64,000 nt of DNA from the NCBI RefSeq assembly GCF_900141985.1, contig NZ_FQZK01000002.1, forward strand, positions 62,001-126,000, written 5' to 3'. The notes below the pieces were generated by a model. That model searched no databases. It saw nothing but the letters and a program-made list of their open reading frames with translations, and was not told where the DNA came from. This DNA comes from Nocardiopsis flavescens (GTDB taxonomy: Bacteria > Actinomycetota > Actinomycetes > Streptosporangiales > Streptosporangiaceae). Numbering within the stretch: position 1 is the stretch's first letter; each line of letters opens with the position of its first letter. Below, in pieces: positions 43,771 to 52,736 of this stretch. A program made the translations under genes and the position numbers.

Positions 43771-44399
43771 CGGGCCCCCGTGTTCTCGGGGCCGGTCCGC
43801 GCCCCCGCACGGATCGGCCCCGGGTGTCTCCTCCCCGCACCGGACGCCCCCACCGCCGGGGCGGCGGGAGCGGTAGCAGGAATGATCAGGCTAAAAGCGC
43901 CGATCAACCCATAAGTGCCCTTATGTGGATTCCTGCCGCAACGTTTGCCGCGCCATGTCGGTGTTTTGCCCGCCGTTCCCGGTGTACGGAGCCCGAACCG
44001 GGCCCGGCGGCGCGGGCGGGGGCCCTGCCCTGGACGGCCCAGGCGGGGCCTGCGGCGTGGTCCGCGGGCCGACGGCGGCGGGCGGTCGTACCGACGGGCG
44101 GTCGTACCGACGGGCCGTATCGGCGCGGCCCCGAGCCCGGTCGCCACCACCCCTGGCACCGGGGCCTCGGTGTCCCGTGCAGGGCACCGGACGGCCGATC
44201 CTCGGCCCTTCCCGGGCTCTCAGCGCGGCTCCCCTGGGACATACGGGAGGGGCTCCTCGTCCGGTGCGTCCGGCCGGTGGCGGGACGGTGCCCGCGAACA
44301 CGGGGGACCGGGGCCGGGTGGTCCGGCCGGCTGCGGCGGGGGCGCGGGCCGGTACGCGCGAAGGCGGTTCGAGGCGGGGTGCGCGGCCCCGGCGGGCGC
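43771..44399. other. Gene-free interval
   Basis: 629 bp with no credible gene; the frames are Arg/Pro/Gly-rich. It contains CATAAG-TGCC-CTTATG (43910-43925), an inverted repeat in an AT-richer patch that may carry the glycosyltransferase promoter, and the tandem repeat at 44082-44113. Confidence 0.45.
44082..44113. repeat. Two perfect tandem copies of a 16-bp unit
   Basis: GCGGTCGTACCGACGG occurs twice head to tail, followed by a degenerate third start. Each unit contains the palindrome CGGTCGTACCG, so it could be a paired protein-binding site. Confidence 0.55.
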
Positions 44400-45050
44400 T
44401 CAGTAGGAGCCGCTGCCCTGCCAGTACGACCAGGCCGCGCACGGGGTCCCGTGGGCCTCGCTGATGTGCTGCAGGCCCCACTCGATCTGCGCCTGCGCGC
44501 TGTCCCGGAAACCCGTGGGCAGGCTGCCGTGCGCTCCCGGGACGAACCCCGGGATGCCGACGGCCCCGGAGTCCGGGTCGGTGACCGTGTGGTCCCAGTG
44601 GGACATCGCTCCCCAGAGGTTGTCCAGGCACTGCCATTCGGTGTCGCGCCAGTCGTAGCCCTCGGCGAGGTTCCGGGCGATGTTCTGGTTGTCGAGCCTG
44701 TTCGGGTTGCCCCCGCCCCACTCGTACTGCTCCGGCTCCTCCGGCCGGTCGGCCTCGGTCCACGTCTCCCCGCAGGAGGGGCCGCGCACCAGGCACACCA
44801 TCTGCCGCACGCCTTCGTTGAAGGTCCTGCTCAGCTCCAGCTGGTACACCGCGACCATGACGGCGGCCACCAGGATCAGCACGGCCGCGGTCTCGGTGAG
44901 CGCGGCGCCCCGGTCCCCGTCACGGGAATCCGCGGGCCACGGCCGACGCCGGATCCGCGGGGGTCCACCACGTTCCCCCGCGCGCCCGGACGGCCGCGAA
45001 GGCGACGGCCTCCGGGGCTCTCCTGAACGCGTGTGTCGGGAGGCGAACAA
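44400..45050 (-). CDS. Prepilin-like protein fused to a degenerate transglycosylase-like domain
   Basis: 216 aa from a TTG with TGGAG six bases upstream. Residues 1-47 are basic. Gly48 is followed by AALTETAAVLILVAAVMV, with Glu at +5 (Glu53), a class III prepilin-type site. Residues about 139-216 align to the lysozyme-like transglycosylase domain of actinomycete secreted proteins: WQCLDNLWGAMSHWDH, SGAVGIPGFVPG, QIEWGLQHI and GTPCAAWSYW. In that family LWxxESxW carries the catalytic glutamate; here position 149 is Met, and SGAYGIPQ has become SGAVGIPG. So it is probably a wall-binding pseudoenzyme. Last gene of a four-gene leftward operon. Confidence 0.8.
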   Translation of the reverse strand: MFASRHTRSGEPRRPSPSRPSGRAGERGGPPRIRRRPWPADSRDGDRGAALTETAAVLILVAAVMVAVYQLELSRTFNEGVRQMVCLVRGPSCGETWTEADRPEEPEQYEWGGGNPNRLDNQNIARNLAEGYDWRDTEWQCLDNLWGAMSHWDHTVTDPDSGAVGIPGFVPGAHGSLPTGFRDSAQAQIEWGLQHISEAHGTPCAAWSYWQGSGSY

Positions 45051-45082
45051 AAAAGTCTCCAGGGGTGGTTGAGGGATGCGGT

Positions 45083-45613
45083 TCAGGAGATCGGAACGTC
45101 CTCGATCGGCTCGAACCCGGGTATCTCCAAAGTCACGCTGTCCACGTTTTCGGGTACGGAGTACATGGACCAGTAGGCGACCTGCTCTCCGGGTTCTATC
45201 CTCTTTTTGAAAGTTGAAGATGAACTCCCGGAGCACAAGCAGGATCCCAGATTGTCCATGATGGGGTGATATCTGGAAGCCCCGTTGGAGTCGACAATGG
45301 TGACCCCTGCGTAGTTCCCTCCTGTGTACAAATAAGAGCGTCCGGCAAGCCAAGTCAGTACTACTCGCTCGTTTCCTTCATTTTTTATGCTCCATGTAAT
45401 GGAGAGGATATTTCCTTCCGTGTTGCGACTTGCCTGGTTTGCTTCTGCTGTGAGGTTGGCTGATTGTTCGTCGTTGCCCTGGGATGATCCGAGGGTTTCC
45501 AGATCGCCGGACCTGGTTGCGGGGGCGGCGGAGACGACTCCCATGGAGAAAATTATTGAGAGCCCCACGGTTGCAGAGAAAAGCCCTATTCGTCGGGTTG
45601 ATTTATTTTTCAT
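45083..45613 (-). CDS. Secreted protein with Cys-x-Cys domain, low-GC gene
   Basis: 176 aa with a classical signal peptide (MKNKSTRRIGLFSATVGLSI, cut near VVSAAPA). The mature part is a small beta domain with Ser/Asn-rich segments and a conserved CLCS. The C-terminal half is similar to the middle of the OmpA protein encoded just before it: both have tyrosine, a Cys-x-Cys pair, a Ser-rich turn and a final xIP(V/I) strand. It starts only five bases after that gene's stop. The base composition is far more AT-rich than the genome norm. I know no named family (DUF4352-like in shape at most). Function unknown. Confidence 0.75.
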   Translation of the reverse strand: MKNKSTRRIGLFSATVGLSIIFSMGVVSAAPATRSGDLETLGSSQGNDEQSANLTAEANQASRNTEGNILSITWSIKNEGNERVVLTWLAGRSYLYTGGNYAGVTIVDSNGASRYHPIMDNLGSCLCSGSSSSTFKKRIEPGEQVAYWSMYSVPENVDSVTLEIPGFEPIEDVPIS

Positions 45614-45618
45614 GTCCC

Positions 45619-46686
45619 CTACTTTTCAAAGGTGACACTGACGCGCCTGTTTCTCTCGCGACCTTCTTCGGTGCTGTTTTCCGCGATGGGTTGGCTTGAC
45701 CCGTGCCCGGCGGATTCGAACGTCAAGCCCTCCCGTGTGACGAGTTCTGAGAGTATTCCTTCGACCGCCGATGCTCGGCTTTCGGAGAGGGGTATATTGG
45801 TGGCATCGTTGCCGGTGTTGTCGGCATGTCCGTCGATATTGACTACCGATGAGGTTGCGTCATCAATTTCTTGTGCCACCTGCTCGAGTATCTCTCGGGC
45901 TTCAGGGCTCAGTTCTGCGCTGTCGGTTTCGAACAGAACGTCCGAAGAGAGAATGATGCTGACTTCGTCCCCGCTCTCGGTCCGGCCTGTTTGATCTTCG
46001 AGGCCGTCTGATATCAGGGTCAGATCGAGTATCTGATCGGGTCCCAGGGATTCGTTCTCAATGCTTTCAGTAGATTCCGTGACGGGGATGTCCAACATCG
46101 GCGGAGTCAAGGGTGTGACGATCGTCATGGACTCTATTTCATCCGCCGGCCCCGGGTAGGCGATCCATAGTTCTTCGCTTGATCCACTTGCGATGGGGCC
46201 TTCGAGCGGCTTTGAGCAGAAGCATGTGCCGTTGCTCAAGTCGTAGCTGAGGTACCTTTTTTGATTGACGGCGTCTATGAGGGTGATGCTGCTGGCTGTA
46301 TTTCTGTCCCGCTCCTCGGAAAGCGCGTTCGAGAGAGAGAAGGATTCTGGGGAGTCGTTTCTTATCCTGATTCTGAGGCGGAGGATGTTGTTTGCTAGGT
46401 TCTCCAGGGCGAGGACCTCGATTTTGAGGTCGCTTCCCAGATCTGTCGTCGTGGTCACGGTTTCGGCGATGACGCCTGCTGGCTGATCTGGTTCTTGCCC
46501 GGGGGCGGCTTCGGGTGCCGGTTCGGGGGTGTTCTGGGATCCGCTGTCCTCGGGAGAGATGACGCACCCGGACGCAAGCATGACGAGCGTGGCCACGCTC
46601 AGCGAAGACATCCCGCGGGTGGTATTTTTTCTTCTTTTTTTGGTTGGCTTTCGGCGGGCTGGTTTCTCTCTTTTGGGAGTATTCAT
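45619..46686 (-). CDS. OmpA-domain peptidoglycan-binding lipoprotein
   Basis: 355 aa from the ATG at 46686. It has a very basic start (RRKPTKKRRKNTTRG), a hydrophobic segment and a lipobox-like LASGC. A first domain (about 65-200) carries SNGTCFCSKP and matches the neighbouring small secreted protein. The C-terminal 115 residues are OmpA-like: VLFETDSAELSPEAREIL, NIDGHADNTGND and RERNRRVSVTF, with the Asp and Arg that hold diaminopimelate in peptidoglycan. It would tether a membrane structure to the wall. OmpA domains are uncommon in Gram-positives. Base composition is atypically AT-rich. A Flp-type pilin gene precedes it. Confidence 0.85.
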   Translation of the reverse strand: MNTPKREKPARRKPTKKRRKNTTRGMSSLSVATLVMLASGCVISPEDSGSQNTPEPAPEAAPGQEPDQPAGVIAETVTTTTDLGSDLKIEVLALENLANNILRLRIRIRNDSPESFSLSNALSEERDRNTASSITLIDAVNQKRYLSYDLSNGTCFCSKPLEGPIASGSSEELWIAYPGPADEIESMTIVTPLTPPMLDIPVTESTESIENESLGPDQILDLTLISDGLEDQTGRTESGDEVSIILSSDVLFETDSAELSPEAREILEQVAQEIDDATSSVVNIDGHADNTGNDATNIPLSESRASAVEGILSELVTREGLTFESAGHGSSQPIAENSTEEGRERNRRVSVTFEK

Positions 46687-46733
46687 TACATTTCTGTCGG
46701 CAATTGGCTTGACGGTCGTCTTCGAGCTTCTAG

Positions 46734-46946
46734 TCAGGGGCCGCTGAGAATGTCTGAGACGGCGGTACCGATCGATCCGCTGATGTCCTCGGGAATCCCC
46801 AGGCCCCAGATGAGGGTTGCGGCGGCGGCGACGAGAAGGAGTATCGCCGCGTACTCGATGATGGTCGCGCCGTCGTCGTTCTGCCTGGGCGGGGGGGCGA
46901 TCAGGGCGCTCAGGGTCGCCCACAACCTGCTCATTGTCTCGTTCAC
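46734..46946 (-). CDS. flp: Flp/Fap-type pilin
   Basis: 70 aa from a GTG with AAGGAG ten bases upstream (an ATG at 46934 is also in frame). The mark of a Flp pilin is clear: Gly26 followed by ATIIEYAAILLLVAAAATLI, Glu at +5 and Tyr at +6, then a short acidic tail ending GTAVSDILSGP. A Tad-type prepilin peptidase would cleave after Gly26 and the mature subunit could polymerise into a thin fibre. First gene of the leftward operon with the OmpA, Cys-x-Cys and transglycosylase-like proteins. The matching assembly genes are at 57-64 kb. Confidence 0.85.
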   Translation of the reverse strand: MNETMSRLWATLSALIAPPPRQNDDGATIIEYAAILLLVAAAATLIWGLGIPEDISGSIGTAVSDILSGP

Positions 46947-47684
46947 AAGGGGTCAGCTCCTTGGGGGAGGAGACGCGGGCCGCAGGCCACTGTTCCGTGG
47001 TCTGGCGGCCGTGCGCCTCTGCGGCCTGGGGGCCGTTGTCAGGGTGGGTCGGGGGCGGGGATCCACCGTTGTCAGCGGACTCGGTCACGGCGGGGCTCCT
47101 GCGTGCGCAGACGCCCCGGGATTCCCACTATCCGGCACCGATCCCGGGCCTATGCCCTGATCTGGCCGGAAGCGGCCATCCTTCTTCACGATGCCCGTCG
47201 GCCCCGGCCACCACACCTTGTCCACAGGCACGTTCCCGCAACCGGGGAAAGCGCAGGTGGGGATACCCGCTTCGGTGCCTCGCCCCTTCCCCGGTGCGGA
47301 ACCGCATTCAGTCAGGGCGCGCAGAAGGTCGTATAACGGTCGGTGCTCGACGGGTCACCATCATCCCAGCCTCCCCAGGAGAAGTCATCACCAGGAGGGC
47401 GATGCGAGGGCCGCAGCCCGGTGGCCGGCGGGGACGCTCGTGGTCCGGGGCGCGCACGGACCACCGGGGCGCCCGCTCTTCGCGTCGCCCCCGGCCTCCC
47501 CTCACCTGTCGTTCACGTGGGTTTCGCCCGCGCTCCGACCGGATGCGGAAGGGCCGGGCACCCCCTACCCGGGGTGCCCGGCCCACCGTGCTCCCCTCCC
47601 GGAGGGGGCGGCCGGCGCCGCCTGCCAACAGCGCCCATCGGCCGCCACCCTTGTCCGGTGTCCCCTCCGGGGCGGGGGCGGGAC
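46947..47684. other. Gene-free interval
   Basis: 738 bp without a believable gene. GTCGTATAACGGTCGG near 47329 may be promoter-like. The right part holds the terminator at 47551-47584 for the convergent-side LLM gene. The flp promoter should lie within the first 200 bp. Confidence 0.4.
47551..47584 (-). terminator. Terminator hairpin after the LLM gene
   Basis: A perfect 14-bp stem (GGGCCGGGCACCCC) with a six-base loop, about 100 bp after the stop of the leftward LLM oxidoreductase gene. Confidence 0.7.
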
Positions 47685-48674
47685 TCAGCCCGGATCGGCG
47701 ACGTCCGCCAACAGCTCGAAAGAGCGCAGACGGGCCTGCTTGTCGTAGATCATCGACGACACCATCAGCTCGTCCACACCGGTGTCGGTGACGAACAGCT
47801 CGAGCTTGCGGCGCACCGTTTCCGGGGAGCCCACGAACGAGTAACGAAGCATGTGGTCCAGGCGTTCCCGTTCCCCCGGGCGCCAGAGGGTGTCGAGCGA
47901 GTCGACCGGCGGGCGCAGCAGGCCGCGCGCTCCGCGCACCGTGCCGAGGAAGGCCTGCTGCATGGTGGTGAACAGGCGTTTCGCCTCCTCGTCGGTGTCG
48001 GCGACGAAGGCGTTCACCCCCGCCATCGCGTACGGGGTCTCCTGCTGCTCGGAAGGCGTGAAGTTCTCCCGGTAGGCCTTCAGCGCCTCGTACAGGGCGT
48101 CGGGCGCGAAGTGCGAGGCGAACGCGTACGGCAGGCCGAGCTGCGCGGCGAGCTGGGCGCCGAACAGGCTCGACCCCAGGATCCACAGCGGCACCCGCAG
48201 TCCCTCACCGGGCACGGCGCGCACCGGCTGGCCCGGTTCGGCGGGCTCGAAGTAGGACTGGAGCTCCTGGACGTCGTGCGGGAACGCGGAGGCCGCGGTG
48301 TGGTCGCGGCGCAGCGCCATCATGGTGCGCGGGTCGGTGCCGGGCGCCCGGCCCAGGCCCAGGTCCACCCTGCCCGGGTAGAGGGACTCCAGGGTCCCGA
48401 ACTGCTCCGCGATGATCAGCGGCGAGTGGTTGGGCAGCATGACGCCGCCCGCGCCGACGCGGATCGTCGAGGTGCCCTCGGCGATGAAGCCGAGCGAGAC
48501 GGAGGTGGCGGCGCTGGCGATCGCCTGCATGTTGTGGTGCTCGGACAGCCAGAAGCGGCGGTAGCCGAGCGATTCGGCGTGCCGGGCCAGGTCGCGGGCG
48601 TCGCGCAGGGCCTGTCCCGGGGTGGATCCCTCGGTGATGCTCGCATGGTCGAGCACGGACAGGGTGATGGGCAT
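47685..48674 (-). CDS. LLM class flavin-dependent oxidoreductase
   Basis: 329 aa luciferase-like monooxygenase of the YhbW/YwcH type. [40 protein letters not shown] and [16 protein letters not shown] are diagnostic, followed by [20 protein letters not shown]. It would bind FMN (F420 is possible in the superfamily but this subgroup looks FMN-type) and use O2 or reduce a substrate that is unknown. It is divergent from an ArsR-family gene, with an inverted repeat in the 91-bp gap, so it is probably repressed by that regulator. Confidence 0.93.
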   Translation of the reverse strand: MPITLSVLDHASITEGSTPGQALRDARDLARHAESLGYRRFWLSEHHNMQAIASAATSVSLGFIAEGTSTIRVGAGGVMLPNHSPLIIAEQFGTLESLYPGRVDLGLGRAPGTDPRTMMALRRDHTAASAFPHDVQELQSYFEPAEPGQPVRAVPGEGLRVPLWILGSSLFGAQLAAQLGLPYAFASHFAPDALYEALKAYRENFTPSEQQETPYAMAGVNAFVADTDEEAKRLFTTMQQAFLGTVRGARGLLRPPVDSLDTLWRPGERERLDHMLRYSFVGSPETVRRKLELFVTDTGVDELMVSSMIYDKQARLRSFELLADVADPG

Positions 48675-48690
48675 GCTTGTCCCCCGGGTG

Positions 48691-48714
48691 TTCGATGATC
48701 GTCGAATATCGAAG
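48691..48714. promoter_or_regulatory. ArsR-type operator in the divergent gap
   Basis: TTCGA-TGATCG-TCGAA-TA-TCGAA: an inverted pair plus a third direct half-site in an AT-richer patch. It is located 17 bp upstream of the LLM start and 52 bp upstream of the ArsR start. Confidence 0.55.
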
Positions 48715-48765
48715 ATACACCCGCCCCACTATGCTGGTGCGACCATTCGGTGTGAGGAGGTTCGC

Positions 48766-49152
48766 GTGGGGGCGAGGGAGCAACACCATCCGCCGCTCGA
48801 CGGGGTCGAGCTGGTGACGGTGCTGGCCGCGCTGGCCGAACCCACGCGGTTGAAGATCGTGCGGATGCTCGCGGCCCGGGACGGCGAGCGCGCCTGGAAG
48901 GACATCGACCTGCCGATCGCGCAGTCGACGCTGAGCCACCACCTGAAGATCCTGCGCAACGCGGGCCTGGTGCAGAGCCGTACGGAGGGTACCCGCTGCT
49001 TCATCTCGCTGCGTGAGGGGGACGTCTCGGAGCGGTTCCCTGGGCTGCTGGAGACGGTGCTCTCGTGCGGGGGCGGTGCGACGTCCTGCGGGGCGGGGGT
49101 GCCCGCGGACGGGGGAGGGGTATCCGCGGTCGGCGGTCGGCCGCTGCCCTAG
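48766..49152 (+). CDS. ArsR family winged-helix regulator
   Basis: 128 aa from a GTG with GAGGAGG upstream. The core is LAEPTRLKIVRMLAARDGE, then DLPIAQSTLSHHLKILRNAGLVQSR and a wing with GTRCFISL. There is no metal-binding ELCVC or CxLRDC motif; the C-terminal tail has two cysteine pairs (VLSCGGGATSCGAG) that could sense redox state. It is divergent from the LLM oxidoreductase, which it probably represses. The signal is unknown. Confidence 0.88.
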   Translation: MGAREQHHPPLDGVELVTVLAALAEPTRLKIVRMLAARDGERAWKDIDLPIAQSTLSHHLKILRNAGLVQSRTEGTRCFISLREGDVSERFPGLLETVLSCGGGATSCGAGVPADGGGVSAVGGRPLP

Positions 49153-50532
49153 CCGCACTCCGCCGGGGCGTGGCGGCGCGGGAGTCCGTCGGCGGACCCG
49201 GTCCGCGCAGAGAGGCGGGCGGAACCCCGTACCCCCGGGAGTAGGAGTGAACGGGAGTGCGGGGTGCCGCCCGCCCCGGGGCCGTCCGGCGGCCCCGGAA
49301 ACCCATTTTAGAGGAAAAGGCGAAGGCTCGGACGCGTTCTCGAAAATATGTGGCCGGACACGACAAGTGGCAGGTGGATCCGTTTCACCCCCCGGTTTTC
49401 GGATCCACCTGCCATCCCCCGTTGCATTGCGGCATGCCGGGGCCGGGTTCTGAAAACACGGTTTCTTTCCTCGGCCCCTGACCAAGTTCTATACCTTCAT
49501 GTGAACCCTGTGCAAATGAGGTGTTCGAACGCGGTGCCCGCGGCTCGTTCCGGTGACGGGTGTGCGTGCGCGCCCGCGCGCCCGCCCCGCCGGGGGTGCC
49601 GTTCCCGGAGCCGCTGCTCTGAGTATGCACGAGTACGTCCGTCCGCGGAGGTGTTTCGGCGAAGATGTCCGTGCGGATCGGCGCGTTATACGGCGAAAAG
49701 GGTGCTGTGGACGCGGGTTCTCGCCGCGGCGGGTCCGGGAGTCGGTGTTCGAGTGCGGCCGGCGGGCGTTCGGCCGGCCCGAAGTGCCGGATCCGGGGGG
49801 CGGTGTCGCACATCACACGCGATCATCCGTGGTTTCCCCTGTCATTCTCCGCGGTTGTGAAATTCCTTCCGTGCGGGTTCTCCTTTTTGTCGTCCGGTCC
49901 GCTGTTCCGGGCTTCCTCCCGCCTTTCGTCCCCTGCTCTCCGCGGTGGATCCGGTCCCGGCCCCGCACCCCTCCCGCCCAGTCTCCGCCGGCCGCCGCCG
50001 GTCCGACCCGGCCGGGGGCTCTCGGCGGGAGCGTGGCGCAGGGGTGCGGGCCGTGCCCGCGCCCTCCCGGCCGGGCGCCGCGGATCCGCGGGGACGGTAC
50101 GGGTGGAGGCCGCCGCCGGCCGCCGCCGGGCCGACCGGGTCCGGAGGTCCGCCCCGATCGGACGGAGAAGGCTTTTCTGTGTCTTTTCAGGTTTATCAGT
50201 GTGATCAATGAGAAAACGGTGCGGAACGGGTCATGGTCCCCTTTCGTGCCGCCGCGGCCCGCCCGCCGCCCGTGGCCGTCATCGGCCACGCACAGGATCG
50301 TGGCCGGGGTGTGCGGGACCGCTGGTACACATATCCTTTTTTGTACAAAGGTCGGTCGGTATTCGGCCATGAAGTGAGCCTCCGGGCCCCGCCGGGGTTC
50401 TCACCGCGGTACGAGAACCGGCCCCGTACGGCCCGTCGGCCCGGGCGCGGGAAACGGAAGCGCGGTGTCCACCGGGCGCGGGCGCCCGGGGCCCCGACCC
50501 CCGCATGCGGGAGAGTGGAAAGCGAACCCCCC
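49153..50532. other. 1.38-kb gene-free interval
   Basis: Frames on both strands are low-complexity or lack starts, so no protein gene is supported. It contains a strong 15-bp inverted repeat, a leftward promoter-like pair, moderately AT-rich patches (49460-49520, 49840-49900, 50160-50230), the palindrome TTTGTACAAA (50340-50349) and GGTCGGTCGGTA nearby. The right part presumably carries the kinase promoter. Confidence 0.5.
49368..49481 (-). ncRNA. Candidate small RNA ending in a 15-bp hairpin
   Basis: On the minus strand TTGCAC (49515-49510), a 16-base spacer and TATAGA (49493-49488) form a good promoter; transcription would start near 49481. About 70 bases later comes a perfect inverted repeat (arms 49400-49414 and 49368-49382, TGGCAGGTGGATCCG, 17-base loop) followed by a T-containing stretch. 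The implied RNA is about 115 bases and has no reading frame. This is a hypothesis from sequence only. Confidence 0.3.
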
Positions 50533-52629
50533 ATGGCACCGACAGTCGTCTTACCACCGAACGTCCGGCCCCTCGTGCCCGACGACCCGTCCTGGGTGGG
50601 TGCCCACCGTCTGATCGGGCGCCTGGGCGACTCCGCGCTGGGCGCCGTCTACGCGGCCCTCACCCCCGAGGGGCACCCGCTAGCGCTCAAGGCCATGGGC
50701 GAGGAGTGGGTGTCCGCGACCGACCCCTCCGGCAAGGTCGTCCACGTGCGCCGGCTTCCCGGATCCTGTGTGCTCGGGGTGCTGGACAGCGGCGTCCACC
50801 GCAACCGCCCCTGGGCCGCCGTCGAGTACCTGCCCGCCCTCGACCTCGCGCGCCACACGGGGGTGCGCGGCCCGATGGGCGGGGCGGCGCTGCTGGTGCT
50901 GGCGGCCGGTATCGCGGGGGCGCTCGCGGACGTGCACGACAGCCGTGTCCCGCACGGCGACGTCAAACCCGGGAACGTCCTGGTCACGGCCACCGGTCCC
51001 CGGCTGATCGACTTCGGCCTCGCCCGCCAGGTCGACGACGGGGACACCCTCGCCTCCACCGGCGGCCCCGGCTGGCTGGCCCCGGAGCGCTACGCCGGCA
51101 GCCGGCCCGACGAGGCCTCCGACGTGTTCTCGTGGGCGTGCACCGTCCTCTTCGCGGGCACCGGCCTGCCGCCGTTCGGCACCGTCGGCACCCATGCCCG
51201 CGCGGCCGCCCTGGTGCGCGGCCCCGTGGACCTCTCCGCCCTCCGGCCCGGGGTGGCGCGCGTCCTGGAGCGGGCGCTGGATCCGGACCCGGCGCGGCGG
51301 CCCTCCGCCGAGGAGGCCCACCTGGAGTGCCTGTCCCTGCTGGGGGTCCCCGAAGACACCGTCCGCGAGGAGTGGGGCGACCGGCTCCGCGGGTTCGTGC
51401 GCACGCACTGGCCGTACGTGGACACGGCCTGGCACCGCCCCGAGCGGTGGACACGGGCCGCCCAGGGCCTGGACGAGGAGGCGGCGGCCTCGGGGCGGCG
51501 CACCTGGAAGCCGGGCACCAGGGTGCGCGACGCGCGGCGGCTGGTGAGCACCCGCGACCCCATCACCGGCGAGCTGATCATGGTGCCCGCGCCCGACGAG
51601 GGCTCCGAAGCCCGGCAGGAGGCGCGGAGCGGTCCAGGGGACCGCCCGGACCGCAGGAGCGGCGCGGGCGGAGGGCGGTCCCGGCTCCGCCGCCGGGAGC
51701 GCCGCGGCGGTGCCGGGCGCGTGTTCGCCGTCGGGGCCGCCTGCTGCTTCGTCCTGGCGGTGGCCGGGGGCGGCGGCTACGCGCTGTTCGACGCCCTCGC
51801 CCAGGACGCCGAACCCGTCTCCGAGACACCCGGCGAGGAGCCGGACGGTGCCCGGGAGGGCGCCGTGCCCACCGGTATGGACCTGGTGTCGGCCTCCCTG
51901 GAGCGGTTGACGGCGGCGCGCAGCCTGGAGATGACCATCCTCACCCACGCCGGGAACGGCGAGGGGTACGGCCAGCCGCCTCCCGTCGACACCGCCGCCG
52001 CACCCACCCTGTTCGACCGGGTGCTGTACCGGTCCGACCCCGAGGCCGTGCGCTGGACCAGCACCGTCAGCGGAGCCCGGGCCAGCGACCTCCTGCTGGT
52101 GGACGGGGAGCTGCTGCAGAGCGACAGCACCGCCTGGAACGGGCCCGCCGTGTGGCGTCCGGCGGCCTCCGCCGAACCGGGCGCGTCCGCGGAGGCGTTC
52201 GAGGTCGGGCGGATCCTGGAGCCGCTGGCCCGGGTGGTGGAGACCGGCACCGTCACCTCCGAGGAGGAGGCGGTGTTCACCGCGCCCGGACCGACCGAGG
52301 ACGCCTACGGGCACCTGGCCGGGGAGGAGCCGCCGGACGGTGCCCCGGTGGTGCTGGTCGAGGGGACGTTCACGCCCTCGGCGGGGGCGGCGCAGGAGTC
52401 GACGTTCACGCTGGTGGCGACGGAGGACGGCGAGCCCCTGGCGTTCGCCACCGAGGGCGCGCCCCAGGCCGGCGGTGTGCTCAACGGTCGGCCGGTGGCG
52501 CAGACCGTGCCGGCGGCCTTCGCGGAGCCGGTCCCGGCGCCCGCCACCTGGTACACCCGGTACACGTTCGCGGGCCTGGACGCCGACCTGGACGTGGGCG
52601 TCCCGGCTCCGGAGGAGGTCCAGCGCTAG
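50533..52629 (+). CDS. Transmembrane Ser/Thr protein kinase, non-RD type
   Basis: 698 aa. The kinase domain (about 22-285) has a degenerate glycine loop (IGRLGDSALGAVY), catalytic Lys53 in LALKAM, the catalytic loop HGDVKPGNVL with Asp143 but Gly instead of Arg before it (non-RD), and DFG at 160-162. A linker rich in Arg follows, then one membrane helix (about 396-418, FAVGAACCFVLAVAGGGGYA) and an outside domain of about 270 residues shaped like LolA/LppX-type carriers. So it may phosphorylate targets in response to a wall or lipid signal. Activation-loop phosphorylation is not expected in non-RD kinases. Confidence 0.9.
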   Translation: MAPTVVLPPNVRPLVPDDPSWVGAHRLIGRLGDSALGAVYAALTPEGHPLALKAMGEEWVSATDPSGKVVHVRRLPGSCVLGVLDSGVHRNRPWAAVEYLPALDLARHTGVRGPMGGAALLVLAAGIAGALADVHDSRVPHGDVKPGNVLVTATGPRLIDFGLARQVDDGDTLASTGGPGWLAPERYAGSRPDEASDVFSWACTVLFAGTGLPPFGTVGTHARAAALVRGPVDLSALRPGVARVLERALDPDPARRPSAEEAHLECLSLLGVPEDTVREEWGDRLRGFVRTHWPYVDTAWHRPERWTRAAQGLDEEAAASGRRTWKPGTRVRDARRLVSTRDPITGELIMVPAPDEGSEARQEARSGPGDRPDRRSGAGGGRSRLRRRERRGGAGRVFAVGAACCFVLAVAGGGGYALFDALAQDAEPVSETPGEEPDGAREGAVPTGMDLVSASLERLTAARSLEMTILTHAGNGEGYGQPPPVDTAAAPTLFDRVLYRSDPEAVRWTSTVSGARASDLLLVDGELLQSDSTAWNGPAVWRPAASAEPGASAEAFEVGRILEPLARVVETGTVTSEEEAVFTAPGPTEDAYGHLAGEEPPDGAPVVLVEGTFTPSAGAAQESTFTLVATEDGEPLAFATEGAPQAGGVLNGRPVAQTVPAAFAEPVPAPATWYTRYTFAGLDADLDVGVPAPEEVQR

Positions 52630-52736
52630 CGGACGGCGTCGGCCCGGAGGCGGAGCACCGGTGGCGGGACCGGGCGCGTCCACCCGCTTGCCCCGGAACG
52701 GCGGCTCCGCCCCTCCCGGGGGTGAGGACGTCGAGG

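Noticed and set aside
45083-46946. Prophage or integrated element as an explanation for the AT-rich genes
   Set aside because: No integrase, attachment repeats, tRNA or phage structural genes nearby; only base composition supports transfer.
49368-49414. Insertion sequence ends
   Set aside because: The 15-bp arms are only 17 bases apart with no transposase and no flanking duplications, so a hairpin is more likely than an IS.
49553-50377. 274-codon frame in the gene desert
   Set aside because: Composition is erratic and Arg/Pro/Cys-rich with no domain features, so it is treated as non-coding.
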